Positions 27,240 to 36,979 of a stretch of DNA of 64,000 nucleotides are shown piece by piece. The notes under the pieces were generated by a model. It saw only the letters and a list, made by a program, of their open reading frames with translations, ran no database searches and was not told the origin of the DNA. Both the position numbers and the translations under genes were made by a program. Every line of letters begins with the position of its first letter. The stretch's first letter is position 1. Origin of the DNA: Crocosphaera sp. (GTDB lineage Bacteria; Cyanobacteriota; Cyanobacteriia; Cyanobacteriales; Microcystaceae); contig NZ_JASJEB010000022.1 in NCBI RefSeq assembly GCF_030064895.1, forward strand, positions 1 through 64,000. Reading direction: 5' to 3'.

Positions 27240-28124
27240 ATGATTAGTCAATCTCAACCCCAAAAAGAACCAACTTTGTTAACCATTATTCGTTTATTAA
27301 GATGGGATAAACCGGCAGGAAGGTTAATCTTAATGATCCCTGCATTATGGGCTATTTTTTTAGCAGCAAGGGGACTTCCTCCTTTGCCTTTGATTGGGGT
27401 TATAATATTAGGAACCTTAGCTACAAGTGCAGCCGGATGTGTTATTAATGATCTCTGGGATAGAGATATTGATCCTCAAGTAGAAAGGACAAAAAAACGG
27501 CCTTTAGCTGAGCGATCTCTTTCTATAAAAGTGGGTGTTATTATCGCTTTTATTTCTCTTGTTTGTGCTGCTATTTTAGCCTTTTATCTCAATACATTAA
27601 GCTTTGGTTTATGTGTTGCTGCTGTACCTTTTATTGTCTGTTATCCTCTAGCTAAAAGAGTATTTCCTGTTCCTCAATTAGTGTTATCTTTAGCTTGGGG
27701 TTTTGCAGTTTTAATTAGTTGGACTGCTGTAACAGGAAAACTAGAAAATTATACCTGGGTATTGTGGGGAATAACGGTATTTTGGACATTAGGTTTTGAT
27801 ACAGTTTATGCCATGGCTGATCGAGAAGATGATCAAAAAATTGGGGTTAATTCTAGTGCTTTATTCTTCGGAAAATATGCAGGGGAAGCAGTAGGAATTT
27901 TCTTTGCCATTACCGCAGGTTTATGGGCTTATTTAGGGATTATTATGGACCTAAATATAGGATTTTGGTTAACCTGGAGCATCGCTTTATTGGGTTGGAT
28001 GATACAATATATTAATCTAAGTTCCCCTGAGATTCCTCAAGAAACCTATGGGAAAATATTTCGTCAAAATGTTATCTTAGGATTTGTTTTATTAGCCGGA
28101 ATTATGGTTAATATTCTCTTTTAA
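27240..28124 (+). CDS. ubiA: 4-hydroxybenzoate polyprenyltransferase (plastoquinone pathway)
   Basis: A 294-residue integral membrane prenyltransferase with about eight to nine helices. The two Asp-rich prenyl-diphosphate sites are NDLWDRDID near residue 75 and DTVYAMADREDD near 195. In cyanobacteria this enzyme attaches a solanesyl chain to 4-hydroxybenzoate in plastoquinone synthesis. ATG 27240 is preferred to an upstream TTG because alignment-like conservation starts after it. The length is as expected. Confidence 0.9.
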   Translation: MISQSQPQKEPTLLTIIRLLRWDKPAGRLILMIPALWAIFLAARGLPPLPLIGVIILGTLATSAAGCVINDLWDRDIDPQVERTKKRPLAERSLSIKVGVIIAFISLVCAAILAFYLNTLSFGLCVAAVPFIVCYPLAKRVFPVPQLVLSLAWGFAVLISWTAVTGKLENYTWVLWGITVFWTLGFDTVYAMADREDDQKIGVNSSALFFGKYAGEAVGIFFAITAGLWAYLGIIMDLNIGFWLTWSIALLGWMIQYINLSSPEIPQETYGKIFRQNVILGFVLLAGIMVNILF

Positions 28125-28136
28125 AGATGTTTATAT

Positions 28137-28166
28137 TGTAGGGGTCAACAGCCGTTGACCCCTACT
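28137..28166. repeat. Perfect inverted repeat between ubiA and the ABC-2 gene
   Basis: GTAGGGGTCAAC pairs with GTTGACCCCTAC around a four-base loop, with T-rich sequence after it. Half of the same repeat lies near 2403-2418. It separates convergent genes and may terminate both. Confidence 0.6.
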
Positions 28167-28174
28167 TTCAAAAA

Positions 28175-29065
28175 TTAAGCAAAACGACGACGTAATAAGG
28201 GTTGAATCGTTAATAAAATTAAGGCATCAAACCCTACTAATAGTAACAAAACCCCAAGAAAATTAATCTCCAACCAAGGAGTTTCTAGGACAATACTACC
28301 TAAAGACCATTCCCCATTGAGGTAGATATAGCGGATAGGTTCTATAGCATAGGTCAAAGGGTTTAAACTCGCGACAACTTGCAACCATCCTGCCATAAAA
28401 GATAGCGGGGCCAAGGCCGTACTAGCAAACAGTAAAGGTAAATTGGTGACAAAAATGACCGCAATCAGTTCGATATGGCCCGGCAAGGCAAAAGCTAACC
28501 CTAAACTTAAGCCGGTTACTCCAGCAACGATTAAAAAGACAATTAAAGCGATCGCTGCTAAACCTGCTAAACTGGGTAAACCACCTCCTAACATAGCACT
28601 CGCCCCGACTATAACGGCGGTTTGAATGATACTCAGGCTGATAATATAGAGAGTAGAAGCGGCCACGATGGAATAACGAGAAGCTAAGGGGGCAACCAGT
28701 AAACGGTTGAGAAAACCAAACTCTCGGTCAAACATCACAGGAAGTCCGGCATTTAATGCCCCGGAAAATGCGGTAAAAACGATAATACCAGGGGAGAGAA
28801 ACTTAGCATAATTGAGATCATCCCCAAATAAGCCTTGAGGGGCGTTATAAAATAAGGCCCCAAACAAAATTAACCACATAAACGGCTGAATAATACCAGC
28901 TATCAAGGTTGAAGGACGGCGTTGTAGTTGGATAAACAGACGTTTTGTCATGGCTAGGGTTTCTTGAGAAAAGTCTGAGAACCAGTTTCCCTCTGGTCTA
29001 ATATCAGTGATAACATTAGGGGCTAAACTGTTCTGTGTTGGTGATGGTGTAATGGTTTGACTCAT
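28175..29065 (-). CDS. ABC-2 type transporter permease
   Basis: A 296-residue membrane protein with six predicted helices. FLSPGIIVFTAFSGALNAG, followed by MFDREFGFLNRLLVAPL, is the signature of the ABC-2 permease family (DrrB/NodJ-like exporters). A cognate ATPase gene is not adjacent, so it must be encoded elsewhere. The substrate is unknown. Confidence 0.85.
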   Translation of the reverse strand: MSQTITPSPTQNSLAPNVITDIRPEGNWFSDFSQETLAMTKRLFIQLQRRPSTLIAGIIQPFMWLILFGALFYNAPQGLFGDDLNYAKFLSPGIIVFTAFSGALNAGLPVMFDREFGFLNRLLVAPLASRYSIVAASTLYIISLSIIQTAVIVGASAMLGGGLPSLAGLAAIALIVFLIVAGVTGLSLGLAFALPGHIELIAVIFVTNLPLLFASTALAPLSFMAGWLQVVASLNPLTYAIEPIRYIYLNGEWSLGSIVLETPWLEINFLGVLLLLVGFDALILLTIQPLLRRRFA

Positions 29066-29187
29066 ATTCTGTATCTATTATTTTTCTCACTCTATTTGAT
29101 CTTATCTGCTTTTTCAGAATTTGCACTATGTTATGTTGGTTTGATAATAACGCTAGAATGTAAATTGTTGTCTTATATTTTAGCTAC

Positions 29188-30240
29188 ATGATTAAGCGTT
29201 ATCAAAGTCAGTTAATCTTAATTGTAATTACTATTATAACTGGAGTTATTGCCCTGGTCTCTTCTGCTTTATCTGTTCCAGAACCTTGTGTTTATAATCC
29301 AGAAGTTTATCAAGGGGTTAACTTATCCAACTTAAGCAATGAGTTAGAAAATACAGGATTATTAGGGGAAATTCATGGTACAGTTCCTGAAGAAAATATC
29401 TTTGTTTTAGCGGTTCGTGATCCTGATAATTTTTTTAATTTTCAACACTTTTCTGTTATTCCTGGTAATCAGCAAACTCAAGAAACTTTAAAGAAAGTAG
29501 GCAGACATGATCAAGTTTGTTTACAAGGTAAATTAATCAAAAATCCTAGTCCACAACCTCATATTGTCGTTAAATCTGCTGTAGTTAAGGAATCTTGGCA
29601 AGGGTTAGAAGGATATGAAAATTATGAATATAAAGCGGATCTACCAGCAGAATTAAAATATAAAAATAACGCAATCTTCAAAGTTCATTTTGTTAATGAA
29701 GAGGGTAAAATATTAGTTGTAGAATATAAGGATAAAGTGTTACCTATTTTTGTTAAAAATACAGAATTAACTAAGGATTTATATCGAGGAGATTTGATTG
29801 ATATTAGTTATAAAATACAAACTTGGCCAGGAAAACCTACTCATTTAAACCTCAATTTAAACCCTGAAACTCCTATTAAAATTGTGGATAGATTAGTTGC
29901 AAAACATAATACAGAAACAACATTAACAGGAAAATTAGTTAAGTTTCCCCAAAGTCCTCAAATTCTATTTGATGTATATGCTATAGAAATAGTCACTGAA
30001 GAATTACCTCGTTATTATACTTTAGTTAACTTTGAAGATAGCAAAGAATTTGAAAAAATTCGAGAAAAGTTAGCTAATATTTGGAATGATAATTTAGATA
30101 CTGTTACATCAGGTCGTAACTTTTTAATTAATCCTAATATAATGATCGAAGCACAAGGGAAAGTTAATGTTATTTCTCCACAACAAGCTAATCCTCAAAT
30201 TCTTCTAGAAAATGTTGATAAAATTCAACTGGTACTTTAA
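29188..30240 (+). CDS. Hypothetical membrane-anchored protein
   Basis: A 350-residue protein of no recognised family. A signal anchor at about 8-30 precedes a large extracytoplasmic part. The beta-rich sequence has recurring short segments (for example GLLGEIHGTVPEE, VCLQGKLIKNP, TLTGKLVKFPQSP) that look like repeated OB-fold-type domains. Two Cys residues could form a disulfide. It is divergent from the ABC-2 permease gene, and a link between them is only suggested by position. Confidence 0.55.
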   Translation: MIKRYQSQLILIVITIITGVIALVSSALSVPEPCVYNPEVYQGVNLSNLSNELENTGLLGEIHGTVPEENIFVLAVRDPDNFFNFQHFSVIPGNQQTQETLKKVGRHDQVCLQGKLIKNPSPQPHIVVKSAVVKESWQGLEGYENYEYKADLPAELKYKNNAIFKVHFVNEEGKILVVEYKDKVLPIFVKNTELTKDLYRGDLIDISYKIQTWPGKPTHLNLNLNPETPIKIVDRLVAKHNTETTLTGKLVKFPQSPQILFDVYAIEIVTEELPRYYTLVNFEDSKEFEKIREKLANIWNDNLDTVTSGRNFLINPNIMIEAQGKVNVISPQQANPQILLENVDKIQLVL

Positions 30241-30338
30241 CTTATAGTCGTTTCAAATAAGTTTGAGACATAGTAGTGTGAGCATCCTGCTCACTATCTT
30301 TATAATAAACTAGGGCGTGTCTGCAAAGTTCAAAAATC

Positions 30339-30776
30339 TTAATATATTTGAGTTTGACTGACTAAAACATATTCTGCAAAACTATTAATGGTTCGATAAG
30401 CAGCAAATTTTCCTTCCTTATCATAATTCTCAGTTGACGGGGATAAAACTTCGATAATTAAACCAGGGTTAACAATGGTATCTTTTCGGTTTTCATAATA
30501 AATTGGTTCTCCTTGTATTACCATAATATCAGGATAGGTGAAAATTCTTTTTTCTGGTATCCAAAGTCGAACATTTTCTACATAAACACGATAATCAAGT
30601 TTTTTGAAGGCAAAATGTAATTCATCGTAGATGTTACCTACAATTTGATTATGATTAATTGTTCCACCTGTCATGGGTCTAGTTTTTCCGTTAATGTACT
30701 CACTTTTAAAGTCTGCTTTTTCTTCCTGTTTTAGATAGTCTTCAATGGAATGATTTTTAATAACAGTTGCTTGCAT
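30339..30776 (-). CDS. Uma2 family (DUF820) endonuclease-like protein, C-terminally shortened
   Basis: A 145-residue member of the Uma2/PD-(D/E)XK group. The core motif YPDIMVIQGEP and the strand IVNPGLIIEVLSPSTENYD carry the Asp and Glu of the nuclease fold. The protein stops at VSQTQIY, where the family usually continues for 40-50 residues. GGGCGTGTCTGCAAA (30313-30327), resembling an insertion-sequence end, begins 15 bases beyond the stop. Truncation by an element is likely. Confidence 0.65.
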   Translation of the reverse strand: MQATVIKNHSIEDYLKQEEKADFKSEYINGKTRPMTGGTINHNQIVGNIYDELHFAFKKLDYRVYVENVRLWIPEKRIFTYPDIMVIQGEPIYYENRKDTIVNPGLIIEVLSPSTENYDKEGKFAAYRTINSFAEYVLVSQTQIY

Positions 30777-30892
30777 AACACATTAAACGTTTACTCTAAA
30801 TATCTTTATATCTTATTTTATGAGACTTTTTAATTAAAGACAATCTAAGAAACTCGTCTAAGTTCAAACTAATTATTCTAAGTTGATACAAA

Positions 30893-30921
30893 ACCAGGTT
30901 TAGAGCAATTCTAAACCCGGT
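30893..30921 (-). terminator. Probable terminator of the NADH dehydrogenase gene
   Basis: ACCAGGTTTAGA (30893-30904) pairs with TCTAAACCCGGT (30910-30921) with one mismatch and a five-base loop. On the minus strand TTTTG follows the stem. Confidence 0.5.
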
Positions 30922-31036
30922 AAAAAATAAGTAATTAGTTAGGCTGAAATATCTCAAAACACAGCTTTAATCTGATAATAATCTAAGAGTAAATTAAAGT
31001 CCAAATGTTTCCCAGACTTTCCATACTCATCCAATA

Positions 31037-32407
31037 TTACAGAGAAGCAGATGTTTCTGTTTGTTTTAATGTAGCCTCGTAGATAATAGTTTCCTGGTCA
31101 TCTTCTAATTTAATTTCAGGGTCTTTACCAGGAGTCGTAATGAGACGGGCCCCTTTACTTTCGGTAAAGTAACTCCAGGCCCACTGAATCATAACAATCA
31201 ATTTATTGTCAAATTCAAGTAGGTAGAAAACATGGATAAATAACCAGACAAACCAAGCCAAGAAACCGGATAATTTTAACCATCCCATATCTACTACAGC
31301 CTCGTGTTTCCCAATAACCGCTAAATTACCCCAGTCTGTGTATTTAAAGGGTTTTAAAGGACGGTTTTGGAGACCATTGCGAATAAAACGGGCTACATAT
31401 TCACCTTCTTGCATGGCAACAGGGGCAGTACCTGGTAAAGTACCTCCTTCTCCATCAGGATAATGGGCTAAGTCCCCGATAACAAAGATATTTGGGTATT
31501 TAGCTAAATGAAAATCAGGTTCTACCATAACTCGTCCAGCTTTATCTAGTTGCGCTTCCGCGCGTTCGGCCAACAGGTTAGCAATGGGAGACGCTTTCAT
31601 ACCAGCAGTCCAAAGGATGGTACGGGCGCGAATTTGTTCTAACTTATCACCATCACCATAGGTAATCAATTGACCTCTGATATCAGCAACTCTCACCCCT
31701 GTTTTCACGGTTACACCCAATTTTTCTAAGGATTTTCGGGCTTTTAGGGAAAGATTGGGAGGATAGACGGGTAAAATGTGTTCACGGCTTTGTAAAAGGA
31801 TAATTTCCGCTTCTGAGGTATCAATATTCCGAAAATCCTCTTTTAAGGTTCCGTGGGCCAGTTCTGCTAAGGCCCCAGCTAACTCAACACCGGCTGGTCC
31901 TCCTCCCACTAAAACAAAGGTTAACCAGTCTTTTCTTCGGGCAGGGTTGGGTTCTTTTTCGGCAGATTCAAAGGCAATAAAGACCCTTTGACGTATTTCG
32001 ATGGCGTTTTCGATAGTTTTTAGTCCAGGGGCGTTTTTTTCCCAGTCATTGCCAAAATATTGATGTGTGACTCCTGTAGCGAGAATGAGGGAGTCATATT
32101 CGATGTCTCGGTAACGAAGTTTAACGGTTTGTCGTTCTGGGTTAATTTCCTGAACTTCTGACATTAAAACTTCTGTATTCTTATTTTTACTCAATAAAGC
32201 TCGTAATGGGGAAGAAATATCTGCCGGGGATAAACCGCCGGTAGCGACTTGATAGAGTAAGGGTTGAAAAACGTGAAAGTTTCTTTTATCAATTAAAGTA
32301 ACTTTAACAGGGGCTTTGGCTAGTTTTTGTGCTGCATATAAACCACCAAAACCACCGCCCACAATGACGACGTGATGAAGATTTGAGGAATCAGATTGAG
32401 CAACCAT
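31037..32407 (-). CDS. Type 2 NAD(P)H:quinone oxidoreductase (NDH-2)
   Basis: A 456-residue flavoprotein. The FAD site VIVGGGFGGLYAAQKL is at about 12-27, and the second dinucleotide site FVLVGGGPAGVELAGALAEL at about 165-184. ILWTAGMKASP and NIFVIGDLAHYP are also typical. The C-terminal hydrophobic stretch (LAWFVWLFIHVFYLL) anchors it to the membrane. It oxidises NAD(P)H and reduces plastoquinone without pumping protons. Cyanobacterial paralogues are NdbA, NdbB and NdbC, and I cannot decide which this is. It is divergent from the oxidase operon. Confidence 0.9.
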   Translation of the reverse strand: MVAQSDSSNLHHVVIVGGGFGGLYAAQKLAKAPVKVTLIDKRNFHVFQPLLYQVATGGLSPADISSPLRALLSKNKNTEVLMSEVQEINPERQTVKLRYRDIEYDSLILATGVTHQYFGNDWEKNAPGLKTIENAIEIRQRVFIAFESAEKEPNPARRKDWLTFVLVGGGPAGVELAGALAELAHGTLKEDFRNIDTSEAEIILLQSREHILPVYPPNLSLKARKSLEKLGVTVKTGVRVADIRGQLITYGDGDKLEQIRARTILWTAGMKASPIANLLAERAEAQLDKAGRVMVEPDFHLAKYPNIFVIGDLAHYPDGEGGTLPGTAPVAMQEGEYVARFIRNGLQNRPLKPFKYTDWGNLAVIGKHEAVVDMGWLKLSGFLAWFVWLFIHVFYLLEFDNKLIVMIQWAWSYFTESKGARLITTPGKDPEIKLEDDQETIIYEATLKQTETSASL

Positions 32408-33179
32408 CTATTTTTTTTCTCATCACTTTAACTGCTGTGATTTTTGAGGCTTTCACAACAGAAAAAATACGAGTCTCCGACTAGATTTACAAGTTTAAAA
32501 CACTAAGCGATAAACTCACTTTTTAGTCTATGATGAGTGTGAAACTTTAGTTTGTTATCTTGGCTACAAAATCTTTTCTTTTATTGTCTAAATTCGGTAA
32601 TGATATAAAAAAATACCAACTTTTTGTTATTCTAGAAAGCAGTAGATTTGATTGATTCTGCTTTGGTAATAAACTCGATTAGATCGCAATTTCAATAAAT
32701 ACTATGGCTTTTACCAATATTTTTTCTAATCTCTTCTAACTAAAATTAAACAAGTAAATCAAGCAACAAAAAATATATAAACCTGATATAAGTCTCATAT
32801 TTATTATTTTCAAAATTATTAAAAATCAATTAAGAGGTGGGAAAAGATGCAGATATAGTTAACAAATGTAGATATTAATTATTTAGGATACTTTCTAAAA
32901 AGATTATCCCATGATTTATGACAGTTTGTCAAAGATTAAGTATTGATTAGAGTTCACCAATTTATGACAGTTTGTCAAAGATTAAGTATTGATTAGAGTT
33001 CACCAATGTACTTATTTGTAGTTAATAGGTGATTACCAAAGAAAAAAGGAATTTTTAGCCCAAAAATCTAGATTTTGCAGATTCAAGGATGAGCATAAAC
33101 TTTATTGTTAGAGGGCTGTTCTAACACAGAAAAATACAGTCAATGTATTACTCAAAAATACTCACAGCAAAATACGATT
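32408..33179. promoter_or_regulatory. Intergenic control region of NDH-2 and the oxidase operon
   Basis: About 770 AT-rich bases shared by divergent transcripts. It contains the perfect 46-base tandem duplication at 32915-33006. No gene is seen. The frame open from 33105 to the first DUF2231 gene start lacks family similarity before residue 26, so the gene is called from 33180. Confidence 0.5.
32915..33006. repeat. Perfect 46-bp tandem duplication with operator-like palindromes
   Basis: The units 32915-32960 and 32961-33006 are the same at all 46 positions. Each contains TGACAGTTTGTCA (32919-32931 and 32965-32977), an inverted repeat TGACA-N3-TGTCA, which suggests a duplicated regulator site upstream of the oxidase operon. 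Confidence 0.8.
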
Positions 33180-33680
33180 ATGTTTAATTATTTGCCCCCA
33201 TTAAACGATCATAATTTACCTTATCCCGATACCCTACATCCCATTGTGGTTCATTTCGTGATTGCAATGGTCTTATTTGCCTTTTTCTGCGATGTTATCG
33301 GTTATTTCACCCGTAACCCTCGGTTATATGAAGTCAGTTGGTGGAATATGTTGATCGCAACTGCTTCTATTTTTGTAGCCATTATTTTTGGTCAATATGA
33401 GGCCGGTTTGGCCCAACCTTATGAAGCAGTGGAACCGGTTTTAAACCTCCATACTCTCATTGGTTGGTCATTGTCAGGCATTATTGCAGGGATAACAGGA
33501 TGGCGTTACGTCCTGCGTTCAAAAGACCCCGAAAAGCTACCTATTCCCTATTTAGGGTTAGGTTTAGTCTTGGTAGGTGTTGTGGGAATGCAAGTATATC
33601 TGGGTGACGAGTTGGTATGGGTTTATGGACTGCATACCGTTCCCGTTGTAGAAGCGATTAAGGAGGGAATCTTACAATAA
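33180..33680 (+). CDS. DUF2231 membrane protein 1 of the oxidase operon
   Basis: A 166-residue protein with four predicted helices. LHPIVVHFVIAMVLFAFFCDVIGY near residue 20 is typical of DUF2231 (conserved LHP..VHFP-like motif), and several conserved His residues in the membrane could bind heme. Pairs of DUF2231 genes precede one class of cyanobacterial terminal oxidase operons. ATG 33180 is chosen because family similarity begins there. Its stop overlaps the next start (TAATG). Confidence 0.75.
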   Translation: MFNYLPPLNDHNLPYPDTLHPIVVHFVIAMVLFAFFCDVIGYFTRNPRLYEVSWWNMLIATASIFVAIIFGQYEAGLAQPYEAVEPVLNLHTLIGWSLSGIIAGITGWRYVLRSKDPEKLPIPYLGLGLVLVGVVGMQVYLGDELVWVYGLHTVPVVEAIKEGILQ

Positions 33681-34303
33681 TGGACTATAACGCTATTGAT
33701 ATTTTAAGTGCTAATCTTGGCCCCAATGGACTGCCTTATAGCATTCCTATTCATCCTAATCTAGTTCATTTAACTTTGGGTTTGTTCATTATTGCCATTT
33801 TCTTTGATATTTTAGGGGCGATGTATGGTTTCAAAAAACCCTTACTGAAAATTTTAGCTATTCCTGCTATTCGCAGCAATTTTTTCGATGTCGGTTGGTA
33901 TAACATCCTTGCTGCTTCCATTATCACCGTTTTTACCGTTGCTGCTGGTTTTTATGAAATGATGCTGGCCCACCCTATTCCTGAGGTTAAAAGTGCATGG
34001 GGAATGGATGCTATGTCAACCATGTTATGGCATGGTGTCGGTGGTGTTTTCCTGTTAGCCTTTATGGTGGGAATGACCATCTGGCGAGGGTTTCAAAGGT
34101 TTATTTGGCGAAAAGAAAGAACCATCCAAGTGCAATGGAGTTATCTCGGGGTGGGAATGTTGATGTTATTTTTGCTGTTTATTCATGGAACCCTCGGGGC
34201 CCAAATAGCAGCCGAGTTTGGAGTACATAATACCGCCGATCAACTGTTACAAGCTAACAAACAAACCGAGTTATTGCAGCCCTCAGTGGTCAGTTATCAG
34301 TAA
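33680..34303 (+). CDS. DUF2231 membrane protein 2 of the oxidase operon
   Basis: A 207-residue protein with four predicted helices. IPIHPNLVHLTLGLFIIAIFFDILG matches the DUF2231 start, with His residues at helix ends (HPIPEVKS, LWHGVGG, FIHGTLG) that are candidate heme or quinone ligands. The start codon shares one base with the stop of the preceding gene, so translation is probably coupled. The role is unknown. Its position suggests assembly or electron delivery to the oxidase. Confidence 0.75.
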   Translation: MDYNAIDILSANLGPNGLPYSIPIHPNLVHLTLGLFIIAIFFDILGAMYGFKKPLLKILAIPAIRSNFFDVGWYNILAASIITVFTVAAGFYEMMLAHPIPEVKSAWGMDAMSTMLWHGVGGVFLLAFMVGMTIWRGFQRFIWRKERTIQVQWSYLGVGMLMLFLLFIHGTLGAQIAAEFGVHNTADQLLQANKQTELLQPSVVSYQ

Positions 34304-34351
34304 TCAGTGATCAGTTTTTTCAGTTATCAATTGTTGTTGGTAGTTACATTT

Positions 34352-35248
34352 ATGATGAAACCTCGTAATATTGTCTTTATTATTGCTTATGCGATCGCTT
34401 TAACAGGTATCAGTGTTTGGATGGGAAACCTATCCTATTCTTGGTTTCCTCCCCAAGCGTCGGCCGAGTCCCTATTAATTGACAAATTATTTGCTTTTTT
34501 GGTGACAATAGGAACGTTTATCTTTCTGGGTATCACAGGAGTAATGTTCTATTCTGTGGTGTTTCAGAGGGCTGCAAAATATGATTTTAGCGACGGGCCC
34601 CATATTGAAGGAAATGTCACCTTAGAAGTGGTTTGGACTGCTATTCCTATCCTGTTGGTATTTTGGTTAGCTGGTTATAGTTACTACATCTACGATCAAA
34701 TGTCTATCCGTGGCCCAATGGAAATGATGCACTTATCCATGGGACATGGTGATACCCCGGCGGTTGTCGAAGAAGTCCCCACAGAAGAAATAGAAGTTAT
34801 TTCCAAACAATGGGCCTGGGTGTTTCGTTATCCTGAGAGTAATGTTACCAGTACCGAGTTACATCTTCCTGCTAACCATCGTATCAAGTTAGCTTTAACC
34901 TCAGAAGATGTTTTACACGGTTTATATATTCCTGCTTTTCGGGTAAAACAAGATATTGTCCCCAACAAAACCATTAACTTTGAGTTTACTCCTATTAAAG
35001 AAGGAACCTATCGTTTAAGGGACTCACAGTTTAGTGGAACCTATTTTGCCACCATGCAAACAAATGTGGTGGTAGAGTCCCCCGAAGCTTATTCTAGTTG
35101 GTTAGCTGAAGCCAAAAAACTGACACCTTCCCCTGCTTATAACCAGGCCGCGGCTGAATATTCCCAACAAAAGAAAAAAGGTTTTAAAACAGGATGGCCT
35201 ACTGTTATTCCTGCAAAACCTCCCGTGGTTAACTATAGCAGTTCTTAA
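34352..35248 (+). CDS. ctaC: Terminal oxidase subunit II lacking CuA ligands (ARTO type)
   Basis: A 298-residue protein with two helices and a periplasmic cupredoxin domain (VVWTAIPILLVFW, then QWAWVFRYPE and LHGLYIPAFRVKQD). The canonical CuA loop C-x3-C-x3-H-x2-M is replaced by Asp224, Ser228, Phe232 and Met235 (RDSQFSGTYFATM). CuA cannot form, so cytochrome c is not the expected donor. This is the hallmark of the cyanobacterial alternative respiratory terminal oxidase (CtaCII/Cox3), thought to oxidise plastoquinol. An upstream GTG frame at 34307 lacks family similarity, so ATG 34352 is used. Confidence 0.85.
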   Translation: MMKPRNIVFIIAYAIALTGISVWMGNLSYSWFPPQASAESLLIDKLFAFLVTIGTFIFLGITGVMFYSVVFQRAAKYDFSDGPHIEGNVTLEVVWTAIPILLVFWLAGYSYYIYDQMSIRGPMEMMHLSMGHGDTPAVVEEVPTEEIEVISKQWAWVFRYPESNVTSTELHLPANHRIKLALTSEDVLHGLYIPAFRVKQDIVPNKTINFEFTPIKEGTYRLRDSQFSGTYFATMQTNVVVESPEAYSSWLAEAKKLTPSPAYNQAAAEYSQQKKKGFKTGWPTVIPAKPPVVNYSSS

Positions 35249-35284
35249 TTGTTAATTGTTAATTGTTAATTATTCATTGTAAAA

Positions 35285-36979
35285 ATGACAGATACTCAAG
35301 TCAAAACAACAACTATTATTACAGAAAGCTATCAAGACCTATCGGCCAGAGACTGGAAACGATATTTTAGCTTTAGTACAGATCATAAAGTCATTGGTAT
35401 TCAATACTTAGTTACTGCCTTTATTTTCTTTCTCATCGGTGGTATCTTCGCTATGGTCATGAGGGGTGAACTTATTACCCCAGAAGCTGACTTAGTAGAT
35501 AGAACCCTCTATAACGGAATGTTTACCATGCACGGCACAATTATGCTGTTTCTGTGGACATTTCCCTCATTGGTCGGACTCGCCAACTATTTAGTTCCTA
35601 TTATGATCGGGGCCAAAGATATGGCCTTTCCTCGTTTAAATGCGGCGGCCTTTTGGATGGTTCCAGTGGTGGGTATCTTAATGATGGCCAGCTTTTTTGT
35701 CCCCAGTGGTTCGGCCCAGTCTGGTTGGTGGTCCTATCCTCCGGTTAGTTTACAAAACCCCACCGGACAACTGATAACAGGACAGTTTCTCTGGATCTTA
35801 GCGGTGGCTATTTCTGGGGTATCTTCTATTATGGGGGCAGTTAATTTTGTCACCACCGTGGTTAAAATGCGGGCCCCGGGAATGACCTTCTTTCGGATGC
35901 CTATTTTTGTTTGGACTGTTTTTAGCGCGCAAATAATTCAATTATTTGGTCTTCCTGCTTTAACCGCCGGCGCAGTCATGTTATTGTTTGATTTAACTGT
36001 GGGAACCAGCTTTTTTGACCCCTCCCAAGGAGGAAACCCGATCTTATTTCAACACTTTTTCTGGTTCTATTCCCACCCTGCGGTTTATGTAATTATTTTG
36101 CCTATCTTTGGCATTTTTTCGGAAATATTTCCAGTTTATTCCCGTAAACCTCTGTTTGGTTACAAAATAGTTGCTATCTCTTCTTTACTTATTGCAGCAG
36201 TTAGTGGTTTAGTTTGGGTACACCATATGTATGCGAGTGGAACCCCTGGATGGATGAGAATGGTATTTATGTTATCTACCATGTTTGTCTCTGTTCCTAC
36301 TGGTATTAAAGTGTTTGCTTGGGTAGCAACTATCTGGGGAGGTAAGTTACGTCTTAATACTCCTATGTTATTCGCTATGGGTGCGTTGATCATGTTTATT
36401 TTTGCTGGAGTAACCGGCATTATGTTATCTGCTGTTCCGGTGGATATTCATGTCAACAACACCTATTTTGTGGTGGGACATTTCCATTATGTGTTGTACG
36501 GAACCGTAACTATGGGAATGTATGCTGCTATTTATCACTGGTTCCCCAAAATGACGGGAAGAATGTATTACGAAAGTTGGGGTCAAGTGCATTTTTGGTT
36601 AGCTTTTATTGGCACTAACTTAAACTTTTTACCCATGCACCCTTTAGGGTTACAAGGAATGTTACGCAGAGTAGCTTCTTATGACCCAGAATACACTTTC
36701 TGGAACGTTTTAGCTAGTTTAGGGGCATTTTTACTGGGTATGTCTACTTTACCTTTCATCTTCAATATTATGAGTTCTTGGATACAAGGACCCATCGCAA
36801 CTAGCAACCCTTGGCGGGCCATTGGTTTAGAGTGGATCATTTCTTCTCCTCCTCCCATAGAAAACTTTGAGGACACTCCTATTGTTGTTTCTGAACCCTA
36901 CAGTTATGGTAAGTCAGAACCTTTGGTAAGCAACCTGGAAGGGGTTTTAGGCCATCATGGTGACGGGGTGACGGGGTGA
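35285..36979 (+). CDS. ctaD: Terminal oxidase subunit I (heme-copper, A2-type)
   Basis: A 564-residue, twelve-helix subunit I. The CuB and cross-linked Tyr site reads FWFYSHPAVYVIILP (the YSHP form of A2 enzymes), and the heme ligands lie in TMHGTIMLFLW and VGHFHYVLYG. It reduces oxygen to water. It is preceded by short TTAATTG repeats after ctaC. The last five residues (GDGVTG region) and stop are encoded by an octamer tandem array that begins at 36960, so the C-terminus has been extended or replaced by repeat sequence. Confidence 0.9.
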   Translation: MTDTQVKTTTIITESYQDLSARDWKRYFSFSTDHKVIGIQYLVTAFIFFLIGGIFAMVMRGELITPEADLVDRTLYNGMFTMHGTIMLFLWTFPSLVGLANYLVPIMIGAKDMAFPRLNAAAFWMVPVVGILMMASFFVPSGSAQSGWWSYPPVSLQNPTGQLITGQFLWILAVAISGVSSIMGAVNFVTTVVKMRAPGMTFFRMPIFVWTVFSAQIIQLFGLPALTAGAVMLLFDLTVGTSFFDPSQGGNPILFQHFFWFYSHPAVYVIILPIFGIFSEIFPVYSRKPLFGYKIVAISSLLIAAVSGLVWVHHMYASGTPGWMRMVFMLSTMFVSVPTGIKVFAWVATIWGGKLRLNTPMLFAMGALIMFIFAGVTGIMLSAVPVDIHVNNTYFVVGHFHYVLYGTVTMGMYAAIYHWFPKMTGRMYYESWGQVHFWLAFIGTNLNFLPMHPLGLQGMLRRVASYDPEYTFWNVLASLGAFLLGMSTLPFIFNIMSSWIQGPIATSNPWRAIGLEWIISSPPPIENFEDTPIVVSEPYSYGKSEPLVSNLEGVLGHHGDGVTG

